64,000 bases of DNA. It comes from Geosporobacter sp040797825 (lineage in GTDB: Bacteria > Bacillota > Clostridia > Peptostreptococcales > Thermotaleaceae). The stretch spans positions 29,166 through 93,165 of the forward strand of contig JBFNEZ010000001.1 in the NCBI GenBank assembly GCA_040797825.1, read 5' to 3'. Below the pieces are notes generated by a model. It was not told where the DNA came from, searched no databases, and saw only the letters and a program-made list of their open reading frames with translations. Made by a program: the position numbers and the translations under genes. This document shows, piece after piece, positions 34,631-43,377 of the stretch (position 1 is the first letter of the stretch; each line of letters opens with the position of its first letter).

Positions 34631-35074
34631 ATGCATATTGAAGACAAGACTCAGCATCACCATAACCATGAGCATGATCACACCCATGAACACAGTCACG
34701 AAGGCAATAGCGGACATAATTATACCCATGAGCATGATCATCATCATGAACACAGTCACGATCATCTACATACCCACGACCATCCTCATAGCCATGATCA
34801 TTCTCACGAAGACCACAAACATGAAGATCATGATCACGGTGAACATCATCACGATCATGCCCCATCCTCTAGTATTGAAAATGATGAGAAAACCCTTCGG
34901 GTTCTTTTAGTACACTGGATCAATCATAACCGTTCTCATCAGGATAATTTTCAACAGTGGGTTGATAAGGCCAAGACCATGAATCGTCCCGAGGTTTCAG
35001 CCCATATTCAAAAAGCTATTGAATATATGGAGTTGGCTAATGAATCACTCATTGAAGCAAAAAAACATATGTAA
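34631..35074 (+). CDS. Histidine-rich metal-binding protein
   Basis: 147 aa. Residues 1-76 contain about 34 His, mostly in alternating H-x patterns with Asp/Glu, which should bind many Ni(II) or Zn(II) ions. Residues about 80-147 form a separate helical domain (LVHWINHNRSHQDNFQQWVDKA; IEYMELANESLIEAKKHM) also found on other His-rich proteins. It follows cooT and the DUF3842 gene. A CooJ- or Hpn-like nickel reservoir for CO dehydrogenase is the best inference; zinc storage is the alternative. The His tract contains a 60-bp direct repeat. Confidence 0.82.
   Translation: MHIEDKTQHHHNHEHDHTHEHSHEGNSGHNYTHEHDHHHEHSHDHLHTHDHPHSHDHSHEDHKHEDHDHGEHHHDHAPSSSIENDEKTLRVLLVHWINHNRSHQDNFQQWVDKAKTMNRPEVSAHIQKAIEYMELANESLIEAKKHM
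34665..34765 (+). repeat. 60-bp direct repeat inside the His-rich gene
   Basis: CCATGAGCATGATCA recurs at an offset of exactly 60 bases (ending at 34680 and 34740), and CATGAACACAGTCACGA recurs with it. This indicates growth of the His tract by tandem duplication. Confidence 0.75.
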
Positions 35075-35112
35075 TCTTGATTTCACAAAATTCTTTATGT
35101 AAGCATAGAAAT

Positions 35113-35148
35113 AAAAAAATAGGAACAAAATCTTGTTCCTATTTTTTT
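35113..35148. terminator. Bidirectional terminator between the His-rich gene and the DUF3786 gene
   Basis: AGGAACA and TGTTCCT flanked by A7 and T7 form a perfect long stem that can terminate in both directions. Confidence 0.9.
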
Positions 35149-35807
35149 ACATTCTGATAAAGTCCCTTCCAATTGGGTATTCTCCCATGATTCTTCAGTA
35201 CTCCAATGGCTACTTCACCCACTACTGCCAAATCTTCTGCATCGAAGTAATAGGGTGTATTCATATCAAATAGTATATTTGCAGAAGATGCCAGTTCTTC
35301 ATCACCTTCCCATACCACAAAGGTCAGATAAACATGATTCATAAATTGAAATCGATAGGCTGCATCTCCCATTTTAACAGGCTGTGCCCCAATGGCTTTA
35401 AATGCCTCCTGAAAAATTTCTATTTGGCTGCCAAAAGTCTTTGCCAGCTTTAAAATCGTTCGGTGATAAAAGTTACTATAATATACATGACCTCCTGGAA
35501 TCTCCTTGTAGGTAATATCTTTTCCCGTTGGCATTATTCCCCTTCCATTGGCCAAATAACGAAGAAATAGTGTCCTAACGGCATAAACTTCTAATCGTTC
35601 CTCTTCTTGAGTATAGATTTCTCCTGAAGGATAATGAACAAAATAGTTTCTTCCCATCATTTTAACACTAAATCTTTGTGTAGTTACATCATAGGGAGAC
35701 CCTGAAAGGTCTGCCATAATTTGTGGATCCTTATCTTTAAAGATATCTCTGATAAATTCATAGGGTACCTTCCCTTGACGATCCTCTTCTACTGCTTGAT
35801 AGTCCAT
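35139..35807 (-). CDS. DUF3786 protein at the end of the acetyl-CoA operon
   Basis: 222 aa. Features: SGSPYDVTTQRFSVKMMGRNYFVHYPSG (about 36-63), a LRYLANGRGIMPTGKDITYKEIPGG segment and a C-terminal WEGDEELASSANILFDMN block, which match my recollection of DUF3786. Several conserved aromatic and Gly residues suggest a soluble domain; no Cys cluster and no membrane helix. It is the last gene after the SpoIIE-type phosphatase, 15 bases downstream. Its placement with corrinoid/Fe-S genes suggests a role in redox or cofactor regulation, but its function is unknown. Confidence 0.75.
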   Translation of the reverse strand: MDYQAVEEDRQGKVPYEFIRDIFKDKDPQIMADLSGSPYDVTTQRFSVKMMGRNYFVHYPSGEIYTQEEERLEVYAVRTLFLRYLANGRGIMPTGKDITYKEIPGGHVYYSNFYHRTILKLAKTFGSQIEIFQEAFKAIGAQPVKMGDAAYRFQFMNHVYLTFVVWEGDEELASSANILFDMNTPYYFDAEDLAVVGEVAIGVLKNHGRIPNWKGLYQNVKK

Positions 35808-35822
35808 TCTTCTGTCTCCTTT

Positions 35823-36998
35823 CTAGTAATAACGTACACCCACTACCTTTCCAAGCTTCTTTAGTATATTAATCATTTCCCCTACAACTTTGAGTTTTAT
35901 GGGGATGGCAGAAGTTGATCCTAGAGATTGATGGGCTGGATTTACTGCCCTGCCCACATAAAAATTCACATGGGTACAATCATGAATTAATAAGCGGGAC
36001 AACATGGCTGCTCCATTTTTTTCTTTCATTCTATGCTCAATTTCTTTAGTCAATGGCAATCTATAAAAATCCTTTAGCTGACTTAGACTCTCTCTCATTG
36101 TCAAAATCCCTTCTGTGACCAAATCAAAGCCCCGCATATATGTAATGGGTGGAATCTCTTTTGTCAAAGTGGATAGATCTAGTTTTAATTCTGTTTTACA
36201 CTCTCTTGCTGCAATATTGGCTGCTGTTCCTCCACAGATTACTTTTTTTCCTGGTGCCTCAATAAACTCTTTGAGAATAACCGGATCATTTTCTTTGTGA
36301 ACAGGAGGACCTGTAAAGATATTCACATATTCTGGTCTTTTTAACTGAATCGTCACTGCTGTTGCATCATCACCAGGTTTTCCATCATATAAATCTCTGC
36401 AGGTATTCATGAGAGCTTTGGAGATAAAAACTGAATTTCGATCTTCATATAATCTTTTCAGGTATTGGGCTACATTGTCCCAAGTCCATCCAAGATTAAA
36501 GATAACCCCCAGCCCCGCGTGAATTACACCATCACTCACCGCGGTAATAAAATCTCCTTCTTTGAGCTGAAACCGATTTTGGTAAATTCTTTTGCCATCA
36601 ATCTCTAATTCTTTTCCATAGCTTTTGTAGATCTTTTTTTCCTTCTGGTCATAGCAGAATAGAGGAGGATTATCAAATTCAACGGTATAAACTTCGCCAT
36701 TGTTATAGACATAAATGATGGTAAAGGTAGAATAGGCAATTTCTCTTATCTGACAAATTGGTAAGGTAGCTGCAATAGTATTTACCACCTCTGTAATAGA
36801 CAATCCCTCTTTAAGCATGGTACCTGCTATTTTTGTCGTCATGGTTGCAAGGATATGGGCTTTGACTCCACTTCCCAATCCATCAGAAAGTACTACAATC
36901 ACACCTTCTTCTGTTCGTATTATCTCCACATGGTCTCCGCAAAGCTCTTCTCCAGTTTTATTAAGTTGGTCATAAGCAACATCCACAAAATATTTCAT
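35823..36998 (-). CDS. SpoIIE-type PP2C phosphatase linked to the sensory hydrogenase
   Basis: 391 aa. The PP2C/SpoIIE domain fills about residues 15-225, with metal-site motifs VVLSDGLGSGVKAH (about 36-49), ITAVSDGVIHAG (about 150-161) and GKPGDDATAVTI (about 205-216). The C-terminal 165 residues are a separate helix-rich domain of unknown role. No membrane segment. It starts directly after the stop codon of the H-cluster/PAS gene (36998/36999), so the two are coupled. It is likely to dephosphorylate Ser/Thr on an unidentified partner; no cognate kinase is in the window. Confidence 0.88.
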   Translation of the reverse strand: MKYFVDVAYDQLNKTGEELCGDHVEIIRTEEGVIVVLSDGLGSGVKAHILATMTTKIAGTMLKEGLSITEVVNTIAATLPICQIREIAYSTFTIIYVYNNGEVYTVEFDNPPLFCYDQKEKKIYKSYGKELEIDGKRIYQNRFQLKEGDFITAVSDGVIHAGLGVIFNLGWTWDNVAQYLKRLYEDRNSVFISKALMNTCRDLYDGKPGDDATAVTIQLKRPEYVNIFTGPPVHKENDPVILKEFIEAPGKKVICGGTAANIAARECKTELKLDLSTLTKEIPPITYMRGFDLVTEGILTMRESLSQLKDFYRLPLTKEIEHRMKEKNGAAMLSRLLIHDCTHVNFYVGRAVNPAHQSLGSTSAIPIKLKVVGEMINILKKLGKVVGVRYY

Positions 36999-38711
36999 TT
37001 ATTCTTCTCCTGACTCATTCAATGTTAGGGAGATCAATTTAGTTAAAATGACTTTGGTTTCTGCTGTGGTTTCTCCTAATAGACTGGCAATTTCCTGGGC
37101 AACCCGCATTTGTTTCATAATAACGTCTTGAGCAGCTTCTACAGTGTTCTTTTTCATACGGAGTAGTTCCTTTTCCCGTTGTTCCTCTTTGGTTATATCT
37201 GTAAGAATGGCCAATATGACATCTTCTTTTTCTAAATAAAGAAGATTTTGAATAACGGTTATTCCTTTATCGGGGATATCTACTTTTTTGCCTAATATAT
37301 CTTTCTTGCTTTCAAATATCTCTATGAAATCTCCATAATCTAATATGGACAATACATAGAGGTCATCCCCCTCATTTTTATCAACTGCAAGATGATGAAG
37401 TGCTGCTGGATTGATATTTTTTACTTTTAAATCTCTATCTACTAAAAAAATGAGGTTAGGAGAGTGTTCAAAAATAAGATTGGATATGGTCTCACTCTTG
37501 GCCCTCATAAAAGGCAGGCACATATAGGTCTGCGCCATGCCATTATAGATTGCTATGGCTTTTTCACGACAGGTAGCATAACCACATGTGCCACAATTCA
37601 ATTCGTCACTTCTCTTTATCTTCCCCATCTCTCTTAAAATACCTTGCAATTTTTCTCCTTGAGGAATCTTTAATGGTATCTTTCGATTGGTGAAACCTCG
37701 TGACAGACAAATGGCTTGGTTTAACCTATCCTCTTGAGGTTTTTCCACGGTTTCCTCTGCATAGCGCCTGATCTTTTTACGTCGCTTTAAAAAATTGTCT
37801 TCATTATGAATAAAGGAGGAACCCGTAATACAGCCATTCTTGCAAAAGAACAACTCAAGTACTGCCGGATCCAGACTTCCTTCTTTCAGAGATAGCAATG
37901 TCTCTCTGGTTGCATCTGCTCCTTCTACACCTATCCATTCCATTCCCTCAGGACAATCAGTGTTTCTTTCTGTAAAAATACCCTGACTTGGAAAAAGCTT
38001 TGCAGCTCTGCTTCCCTCATCATCAAAGGGCATCTCTTCGGCAGAGGGCAGCTTAACATCTTCTAAAGCCATCCATTTCTCAAGTTCATAGAAGGTAAAT
38101 ACCGAATCAACTGCACCCTCCTTTAAAAACTCTGTGTATTCCACCTTAGCTCCAATACACGGACTAAAGAACACCACCTTGCACTGAAATCCATATTTTT
38201 CTTTAAGTATTTTTCCATGGGCGATCATAGGCGATATCACTGGGAACAAGAAATCCTTCAGTTCAGGATAATGCTTTTGTATCCATAAATTCACCGTAAA
38301 ACAGGAGCTTGATATGCAATATTTCTGCCTTGTTTCTAAAAGATTCCTTTGATATTCTTTATAGACCCTATCAATTCCTACTGTGCTTTCTTCAACATAT
38401 TTGAACCCTAATTGTTTTAATGCACCAGGCAATCTTTTATAATTTTCGCCAAAGTATGCAGCATAGGCAGGATCAACAGAAGCTATCAGCGTTTTATTAT
38501 TCTGTAAGTAGGCTTTTGCTTTGATATAATTGTTTCGATTGCTTTGAGGGTTCTGAGGGCATACATTAAAGCATCTTCCACAGGCAATGCATCTGCTTTG
38601 ATCAATTTTAGTACCTCTTTCATTAAAAGAAATAGCCTTTACAGGGCAGATTCGAATACATTTATAGCAGTTATTACAACTATCTTTAGACAAGGTTAAA
38701 ACCTTTTTCAT
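36999..38711 (-). CDS. H-cluster/[4Fe-4S]/PAS protein, putative sensory [FeFe]-hydrogenase
   Basis: 570 aa. Two [4Fe-4S] motifs are at Cys 12/15/18/22 and 41/44/47/51. A [FeFe]-hydrogenase large-subunit-type domain follows (about 70-350), with divergent H-cluster motifs SSSCFTVN near 134, FFSPCIGAK near 184 and FFCKNGCITG near 290. An extra Fe-S domain is at about 373-400 (CGTCGYATCREKA...C), as in AcsC-type proteins. A PAS domain is at about 410-500 and a C-terminal helical tail follows. Divergent motifs and PAS point to redox or H2 sensing rather than bulk catalysis. It shares an operon with a SpoIIE-type phosphatase. Confidence 0.85.
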   Translation of the reverse strand: MKKVLTLSKDSCNNCYKCIRICPVKAISFNERGTKIDQSRCIACGRCFNVCPQNPQSNRNNYIKAKAYLQNNKTLIASVDPAYAAYFGENYKRLPGALKQLGFKYVEESTVGIDRVYKEYQRNLLETRQKYCISSSCFTVNLWIQKHYPELKDFLFPVISPMIAHGKILKEKYGFQCKVVFFSPCIGAKVEYTEFLKEGAVDSVFTFYELEKWMALEDVKLPSAEEMPFDDEGSRAAKLFPSQGIFTERNTDCPEGMEWIGVEGADATRETLLSLKEGSLDPAVLELFFCKNGCITGSSFIHNEDNFLKRRKKIRRYAEETVEKPQEDRLNQAICLSRGFTNRKIPLKIPQGEKLQGILREMGKIKRSDELNCGTCGYATCREKAIAIYNGMAQTYMCLPFMRAKSETISNLIFEHSPNLIFLVDRDLKVKNINPAALHHLAVDKNEGDDLYVLSILDYGDFIEIFESKKDILGKKVDIPDKGITVIQNLLYLEKEDVILAILTDITKEEQREKELLRMKKNTVEAAQDVIMKQMRVAQEIASLLGETTAETKVILTKLISLTLNESGEE

Positions 38712-38770
38712 GTTATACCCCCTCCATTGCTTATCCTAGGAAACCAGCCAATGTCTCAATGTAGAAAAGA

Positions 38771-38810
38771 AGATTTCCCATTGTGCCTTTGTAAGCCTAT
38801 AGGGAAATCT
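38771..38810 (-). terminator. Intergenic hairpin between acsV and the sensory-hydrogenase gene
   Basis: AGATTTCCC (38771-38779) and GGGAAATCT (38802-38810) form a 9-bp stem. On the minus strand it is followed by TCTTTTCT, a weak T-run. Confidence 0.6.
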
Positions 38811-38819
38811 TTAAACATA

Positions 38820-40754
38820 CTATTCTTTTTCTATTTTACCTGCCACCGATGGAAATCGTTCGATATCCGTATGGGGTAGAAAACAAGCAGATATAAATTC
38901 ATCCATGTAACTAGGATAAGCACTTAGTTCCATATAGGTCATCTGTGCAGCAATTTCCTCTAGCTTTCTACGGGCATCTTCACTCATTAGGGTGAGATAG
39001 CAACCCATTAAGGAACTGTTACCGATATACATATATTTCTCCCTATCAATATCTGGGAAGAGACCTATTTGTATGGCCCTATCGATATCCAGACTATTGC
39101 CAATTCCTCCTGCAATATAAACTTTATCAATAATGCTCATATCCATTCCTAAGCTTTCAACGAGGGTACAAGCTCCAGAGTATACAGCCCCCTTCGCCTT
39201 GATGAAATTATCAATATCAATTTCAGTGACTGTTATATCCTCATCCAAATCCCATTCTTCTTTAAAGGCCAGTACATACTCTCCGATCCCATATTCATCA
39301 AAACGGATTCTGACGGTCTTTAAATCTCGATTCAATTTTCCTCTGCGATCAATTAATCCTAGCATCATCATTTCAGCAATCAAATCAATAATTCCCGATC
39401 CGCATATGCCCTTTGGTTTTTCTTCATTAATGACTTTTAGCCTTGGCTCAAAGGTTACTCTATCGATTATAATTCGTTCAATAGCACCTCCTGCAGCCCG
39501 CATTCCGCAGCTAATCTCTCCGCCTTCAAAGGCAGGTCCTGCTGAACATGCACAAGTCATAAAGAAGTCCTTATTACCAAACACAATTTCCCCATTTGTC
39601 CCCAGATCTATAAACAACACGTTTTCTTCTGAAGCCCATATGCCAGAAGAAAGCACACCTGCAGTAATATCACCACCTACATAGCTCGCCACAGAGGGTA
39701 CGATATAAATGAAGGTCTCTGGATTTGCCTCTAACTCTAGTTCTGAAGTCTTAATAAAGGGTGCTCGTACAAAGGTAGGAATATAGGGTTCTCGTCTTAG
39801 GTAATCTGGATAAACACCCAGCAATAAATGACACATGGTTGTGTTGCCTGCTGCTACAAAGGCAATAACTTCATCCTTATGGATCCCTGCCTCTTTATAC
39901 ATTTTTCTCAACAAGGGATTAATGGTTTCATGAACAATGGCATGGGTTAGTTTTTCTAGACCATTTTTTTTAGTAGCAAAAATAATTCGATTGATTACAT
40001 CGGCTCCATATTGCATCTGGGCATTTCCAGAGGATGCCTTAGCCAATAATTTCCCTCCGTATAAATCAACAAGACAAGCAGCTACTGAAGTAGTGCCAAT
40101 ATCTAACGCAATACCGTATAGCCTATTTCTCGTGTCTCCACTTTCAATGTTCACAATCGTTGTACGATTTCCACCCCTAGGGATATGGGTAATCGTAAGC
40201 TGAAAGTTCTGCTCTCTAAGGATATGGGGAAGGCGCTTCATGATAGGCAGTCTACAAAATACCTTATTATAGCCGAATTGATTTCGCAGCTGTCTTTTCA
40301 TTCTATCCCAATCAGAAATATTGTCATCCAAAGTAGGTAATGGAATTTCCAGATAATCCTTTCTTACATAGGATCCGAAGGTCATATCATTATCACTAAC
40401 CTGTTTTTTTGCTCTCTCAAAAATTTCTATTTCTCTTGGTCCTGATAATGCTTCTATTTTCATACCTGCCATGTTTGAACTGTGTCCCTTGGGGATTTCT
40501 ATGGTAATGTCTTCTATAATTTTTGTTTCACAAGCAAGAATATAGCCATCTTCCCATTCAGACTCTTTGATGTGAAGGGTCTTTTGTGTCTTTACATTTC
40601 CTTGTAGGAGCTTTACTTTGCATTTTCCGCAGGATCCATTCCCATTACAAGGTGCATCAATAAAAATACTGCCCCCGCGAATAACCTCCAACAGATTGTC
40701 TCCTTCTTTTGCCATAACTTCCACAGCTTCTGGTACAAATCTTACTTTGAACAT
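38820..40754 (-). CDS. acsV: Corrinoid activation protein (RACo-type), acsV
   Basis: 644 aa. An N-terminal [2Fe-2S] ferredoxin domain has Cys 36/42/45 (PCNGNGSCGKC) and a fourth Cys in LACETK. The C-terminal ASKHA ATPase region begins near IALDIGTTSVAACLVDL and includes FIDLGTNGEIVFG and VYIAGGIGNSLD. RACo uses ATP to drive reductive reactivation of inactive Co(II) corrinoid in AcsC/AcsD. Start: ATG 40754 is 9 bases from GGAGG; the ATG at 40760 is only 3 bases away. It sits directly behind a strong hairpin after gcvH, so it may be expressed at a lower level than acsB. Confidence 0.92.
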   Translation of the reverse strand: MFKVRFVPEAVEVMAKEGDNLLEVIRGGSIFIDAPCNGNGSCGKCKVKLLQGNVKTQKTLHIKESEWEDGYILACETKIIEDITIEIPKGHSSNMAGMKIEALSGPREIEIFERAKKQVSDNDMTFGSYVRKDYLEIPLPTLDDNISDWDRMKRQLRNQFGYNKVFCRLPIMKRLPHILREQNFQLTITHIPRGGNRTTIVNIESGDTRNRLYGIALDIGTTSVAACLVDLYGGKLLAKASSGNAQMQYGADVINRIIFATKKNGLEKLTHAIVHETINPLLRKMYKEAGIHKDEVIAFVAAGNTTMCHLLLGVYPDYLRREPYIPTFVRAPFIKTSELELEANPETFIYIVPSVASYVGGDITAGVLSSGIWASEENVLFIDLGTNGEIVFGNKDFFMTCACSAGPAFEGGEISCGMRAAGGAIERIIIDRVTFEPRLKVINEEKPKGICGSGIIDLIAEMMMLGLIDRRGKLNRDLKTVRIRFDEYGIGEYVLAFKEEWDLDEDITVTEIDIDNFIKAKGAVYSGACTLVESLGMDMSIIDKVYIAGGIGNSLDIDRAIQIGLFPDIDREKYMYIGNSSLMGCYLTLMSEDARRKLEEIAAQMTYMELSAYPSYMDEFISACFLPHTDIERFPSVAGKIEKE

Positions 40755-40768
40755 ATGCATATACCTCC

Positions 40769-40806
40769 AAAAAATATCTTTTCCCCCTGAGGGGGAAAAG
40801 ATATTT
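40769..40806 (-). terminator. Strong intrinsic terminator/attenuator between gcvH and acsV
   Basis: AAATATCTTTTCCCCC and GGGGGAAAAGATATTT are perfect 16-bp arms around a 3-base loop. On the minus strand the second arm runs into TTTTTT and then directly into the GGAGG of acsV. It is therefore a partial terminator inside the operon. Confidence 0.85.
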
Positions 40807-40818
40807 ACCTTTTACTTG

Positions 40819-41190
40819 CTAAGCCAACGTTCCTTCGTAACCATCTGCACTTAAAAGTGCATCTAATTCTGATTCATCAGCTATTTGTACTTTTACAATC
40901 CATGCCTCATAGGGCTCTTCATTGATAAATTCTGGTTCTTCATCAAGTTTTTCATTTACTTCCAATACTTCACCAGAAATCGGTGCATATAGATCAGAAG
41001 CTACTTTGGAGGATTCAACCACACCAAAATCCTTGCCCGCCTTCAATTCATCTCCAACCTCAGGCATTTCTACAAAGAGTATTTCACCTAGTTTGGATTG
41101 GGCATAGTCAGTAATACCTATTAAAGCGGTATCGCCTTCTACCTTTACCCAAGTATGCTTATCACTATATTTTAAATTCTCAGGATTCAT
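40819..41190 (-). CDS. gcvH: Glycine cleavage system H protein
   Basis: 123 aa. The lipoyl attachment Lys is in VVESSKVASD near residue 60, with HTWVKVEGD near the start and WIVKVQI near the end. H protein shuttles the aminomethyl group or reduced lipoate. Only gcvH and lpdA of the glycine cleavage set are here; gcvP and gcvT are elsewhere or absent. The same placement at the end of an acs cluster is known in Clostridioides difficile. Confidence 0.95.
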   Translation of the reverse strand: MNPENLKYSDKHTWVKVEGDTALIGITDYAQSKLGEILFVEMPEVGDELKAGKDFGVVESSKVASDLYAPISGEVLEVNEKLDEEPEFINEEPYEAWIVKVQIADESELDALLSADGYEGTLA

Positions 41191-41207
41191 ACAAATTCCC
41201 TCCAGTT

Positions 41208-43334
41208 CTACATAATCGGATCCATGTTTAGCGCTGGATGTCCTTTTTCTGTTAAGAATGCCAATACTGCCTCTGGATCTGTTGCAATGGTCTCATCGCA
41301 AATCATATCCACGAAATTATCGATACCATTTATTTCCTTTACAGTTTCATTTAATTTATCTCTTACATATTCTTTTAATTCCTTAGGCATCCACACAATT
41401 CTTGCAGACCCACCTTCAGCAGATATGAATTTCTTAGAAGAAATGAAGTATCTACCATGACCCATGAATCCAGGTGTTTGAACCCCACCACCTGTCATAG
41501 AAGCCAATTCTCCAAATCTCATTCCTACAGGAGTCTCTGCTGGATACTCTCTGTTTACAATAATGATTCCATTTGCTTCTGGCATAATACCAGCAATACA
41601 CTCAAAGCATCCACAGGATGTCATTGGATCTTCCATCAAGCTGTATAATGTTACCCTGCTAACAGCGCCTTGTGAATTCTCTTCAACGTATTCATTAACT
41701 GATTTCCAGATACCTTTTACTTCATCCTCAACGCCTTCTTTTAGAATAGGCTGACATGGACCTGTCGGATCAAGCTCTTTCGTTGCTTTTGCATCTAACC
41801 AGCTTACGGCACCACATAGACCAAGTCTTTCAGGAGTAACCACACATACGTGGGCAGGCGCAAAGGATTGACATAATTTACAAGAGTAGAATGTATCTAC
41901 ACTCTCATCGGTTAGAGAAGCCAAACGTGCATCCCTTGCACTGTATCTTGGGATTGCGTATTCTTCTTTTAGAGCTTTTACCTTGGCTTCATCAGTAACG
42001 ATGGTCACCTGACATTTGTCAACAACAGTATCAAACTCGTCAAGCATCTTAGCATAAAGAATTTCTCCAAAGTGATTCAATCTAAAACCTTTTTCGTAGG
42101 CTTCTTTACCAATTCGGATCCAAGCTGTATCTCTTTGTCCAACATGCATTACACCTTCTGTATAGTTCATGAAGTAGTGAATACGTCTTTCCAATACTGG
42201 CTCAAAATCCTCTTGCATATTTTTTCCAGCTACGTCTACAATTACTGCCAAAGGTAATCTCTTAATATCACCTTCAACACTATCCAAATCTGGACCAATA
42301 ATTTCGATCTTGTGATCTTCTATTTCTGAAAGTTCTTTTTTTCTTAGCAACTCCCAGCATTCAGTTTTAGAACCACCAAATTCAGCAAGCATATCTTCTT
42401 TACGAATTCTTTCACCTTCAAAGGCTGCGGCAAAGGCTACAGGAATCGGAAGCTCGGTAATCTTGATCTTGATACCTCTTGCTTCTAAGGATGTGGTTAC
42501 AACCTTGTCAAAATCTTTTTGTGTCAGTAGAAGGGTTGGAACTTCTGTCACTTCTTGATCAGTAATAACTGGGAAACCTAAAGCAATGGCTCCAGCACCT
42601 GCAGAAATTACAAGCTCGCTTAATGGACCAAAGGCATTAACAAAGGCTGGTACTCTGTTCTTTGTGTATTCCATATGCTTATCTAATTTTCCTGGCTCCA
42701 CGCCACCAAAGATTAAGCTGGCACGGATAGCTACAGATACAACGTGAATAACAGAAGTCACATCATAGCCCAGAGGAATAACACGAAGCTCAAGACCCAT
42801 TTTTACATTGCCTTCAATGGCTTGATCGATGATTTTTCCTACCAAGAAGGTCAGTAAACCCTTTGATTGATAGTCCTTAATTACTTTAGCAGCGGTAGCA
42901 CTATCGGGACACTCTCCAAGCACAACAGCAACCCCAGGAATGTCTCCAGTTACCAAAGGTACACCTAGAGAACGGATGATTGGGTCCGTGATATGACCAG
43001 CACAGGGTGCTTCATAGGGTGCTTCGCTGAGGGCATACTTGATAGCTTCAATGATTTCTGCTGCAACAGCTGTCGCTAATCCAGCATTTAAGGCTTCTGT
43101 CAGCATAAGCTTTTCCACAATTAGGCTTTTTACGATAGCAACAGCCCCTTCTAGTTCTCCCAATGTGGTGATTTTTTGACCAGTAGCAGCATAAATGACA
43201 GGCAATGCATAGGCAGTATCAGGGAAAGCAACCTTATGATCTCTTCCTTTTTGTTCGATGGCTTGCTTTAAAAGGTCTTCTGCTGCACTTACTGCTTGAT
43301 TGGAGCCTGTAAAAACGGTTTGAAACAAATTCAT
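41208..43334 (-). CDS. acsB: Acetyl-CoA synthase (CODH/ACS beta subunit)
   Basis: 708 aa, slightly shorter than the ~730 of Moorella and Carboxydothermus enzymes. It condenses CO, the methyl group from the corrinoid protein and CoA at the Ni-Ni-[4Fe-4S] A-cluster. Cluster cysteines are in SCKLCQSFAPAHVCVVTPERL and GLCGAV (from about residue 483) and the Ni-binding CGC motif in SCGCFECIAG (near 574). The N-terminal domain that contacts CODH is present. It lies between acsE and gcvH, the usual order. Confidence 0.97.
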   Translation of the reverse strand: MNLFQTVFTGSNQAVSAAEDLLKQAIEQKGRDHKVAFPDTAYALPVIYAATGQKITTLGELEGAVAIVKSLIVEKLMLTEALNAGLATAVAAEIIEAIKYALSEAPYEAPCAGHITDPIIRSLGVPLVTGDIPGVAVVLGECPDSATAAKVIKDYQSKGLLTFLVGKIIDQAIEGNVKMGLELRVIPLGYDVTSVIHVVSVAIRASLIFGGVEPGKLDKHMEYTKNRVPAFVNAFGPLSELVISAGAGAIALGFPVITDQEVTEVPTLLLTQKDFDKVVTTSLEARGIKIKITELPIPVAFAAAFEGERIRKEDMLAEFGGSKTECWELLRKKELSEIEDHKIEIIGPDLDSVEGDIKRLPLAVIVDVAGKNMQEDFEPVLERRIHYFMNYTEGVMHVGQRDTAWIRIGKEAYEKGFRLNHFGEILYAKMLDEFDTVVDKCQVTIVTDEAKVKALKEEYAIPRYSARDARLASLTDESVDTFYSCKLCQSFAPAHVCVVTPERLGLCGAVSWLDAKATKELDPTGPCQPILKEGVEDEVKGIWKSVNEYVEENSQGAVSRVTLYSLMEDPMTSCGCFECIAGIMPEANGIIIVNREYPAETPVGMRFGELASMTGGGVQTPGFMGHGRYFISSKKFISAEGGSARIVWMPKELKEYVRDKLNETVKEINGIDNFVDMICDETIATDPEAVLAFLTEKGHPALNMDPIM

Positions 43335-43377
43335 TTTTCATTCCCTCCCTCGTTAAAAATAATGAATGTTTATATTT

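Noticed and set aside
34640..34860. CRISPR-like short repeats
   Set aside because: The repeats are coding His codons with no unique spacers of constant length; no cas genes.
34629..34865. His/Asp/Tyr-rich open frame on the minus strand opposite the His-rich gene
   Set aside because: It is the complement of CAT/CAC/GAT-rich codons; a repeat artefact with no ribosome site.
41191..41207. Glycine riboswitch before gcvH
   Set aside because: The gap is 17 bases and cannot hold an aptamer.
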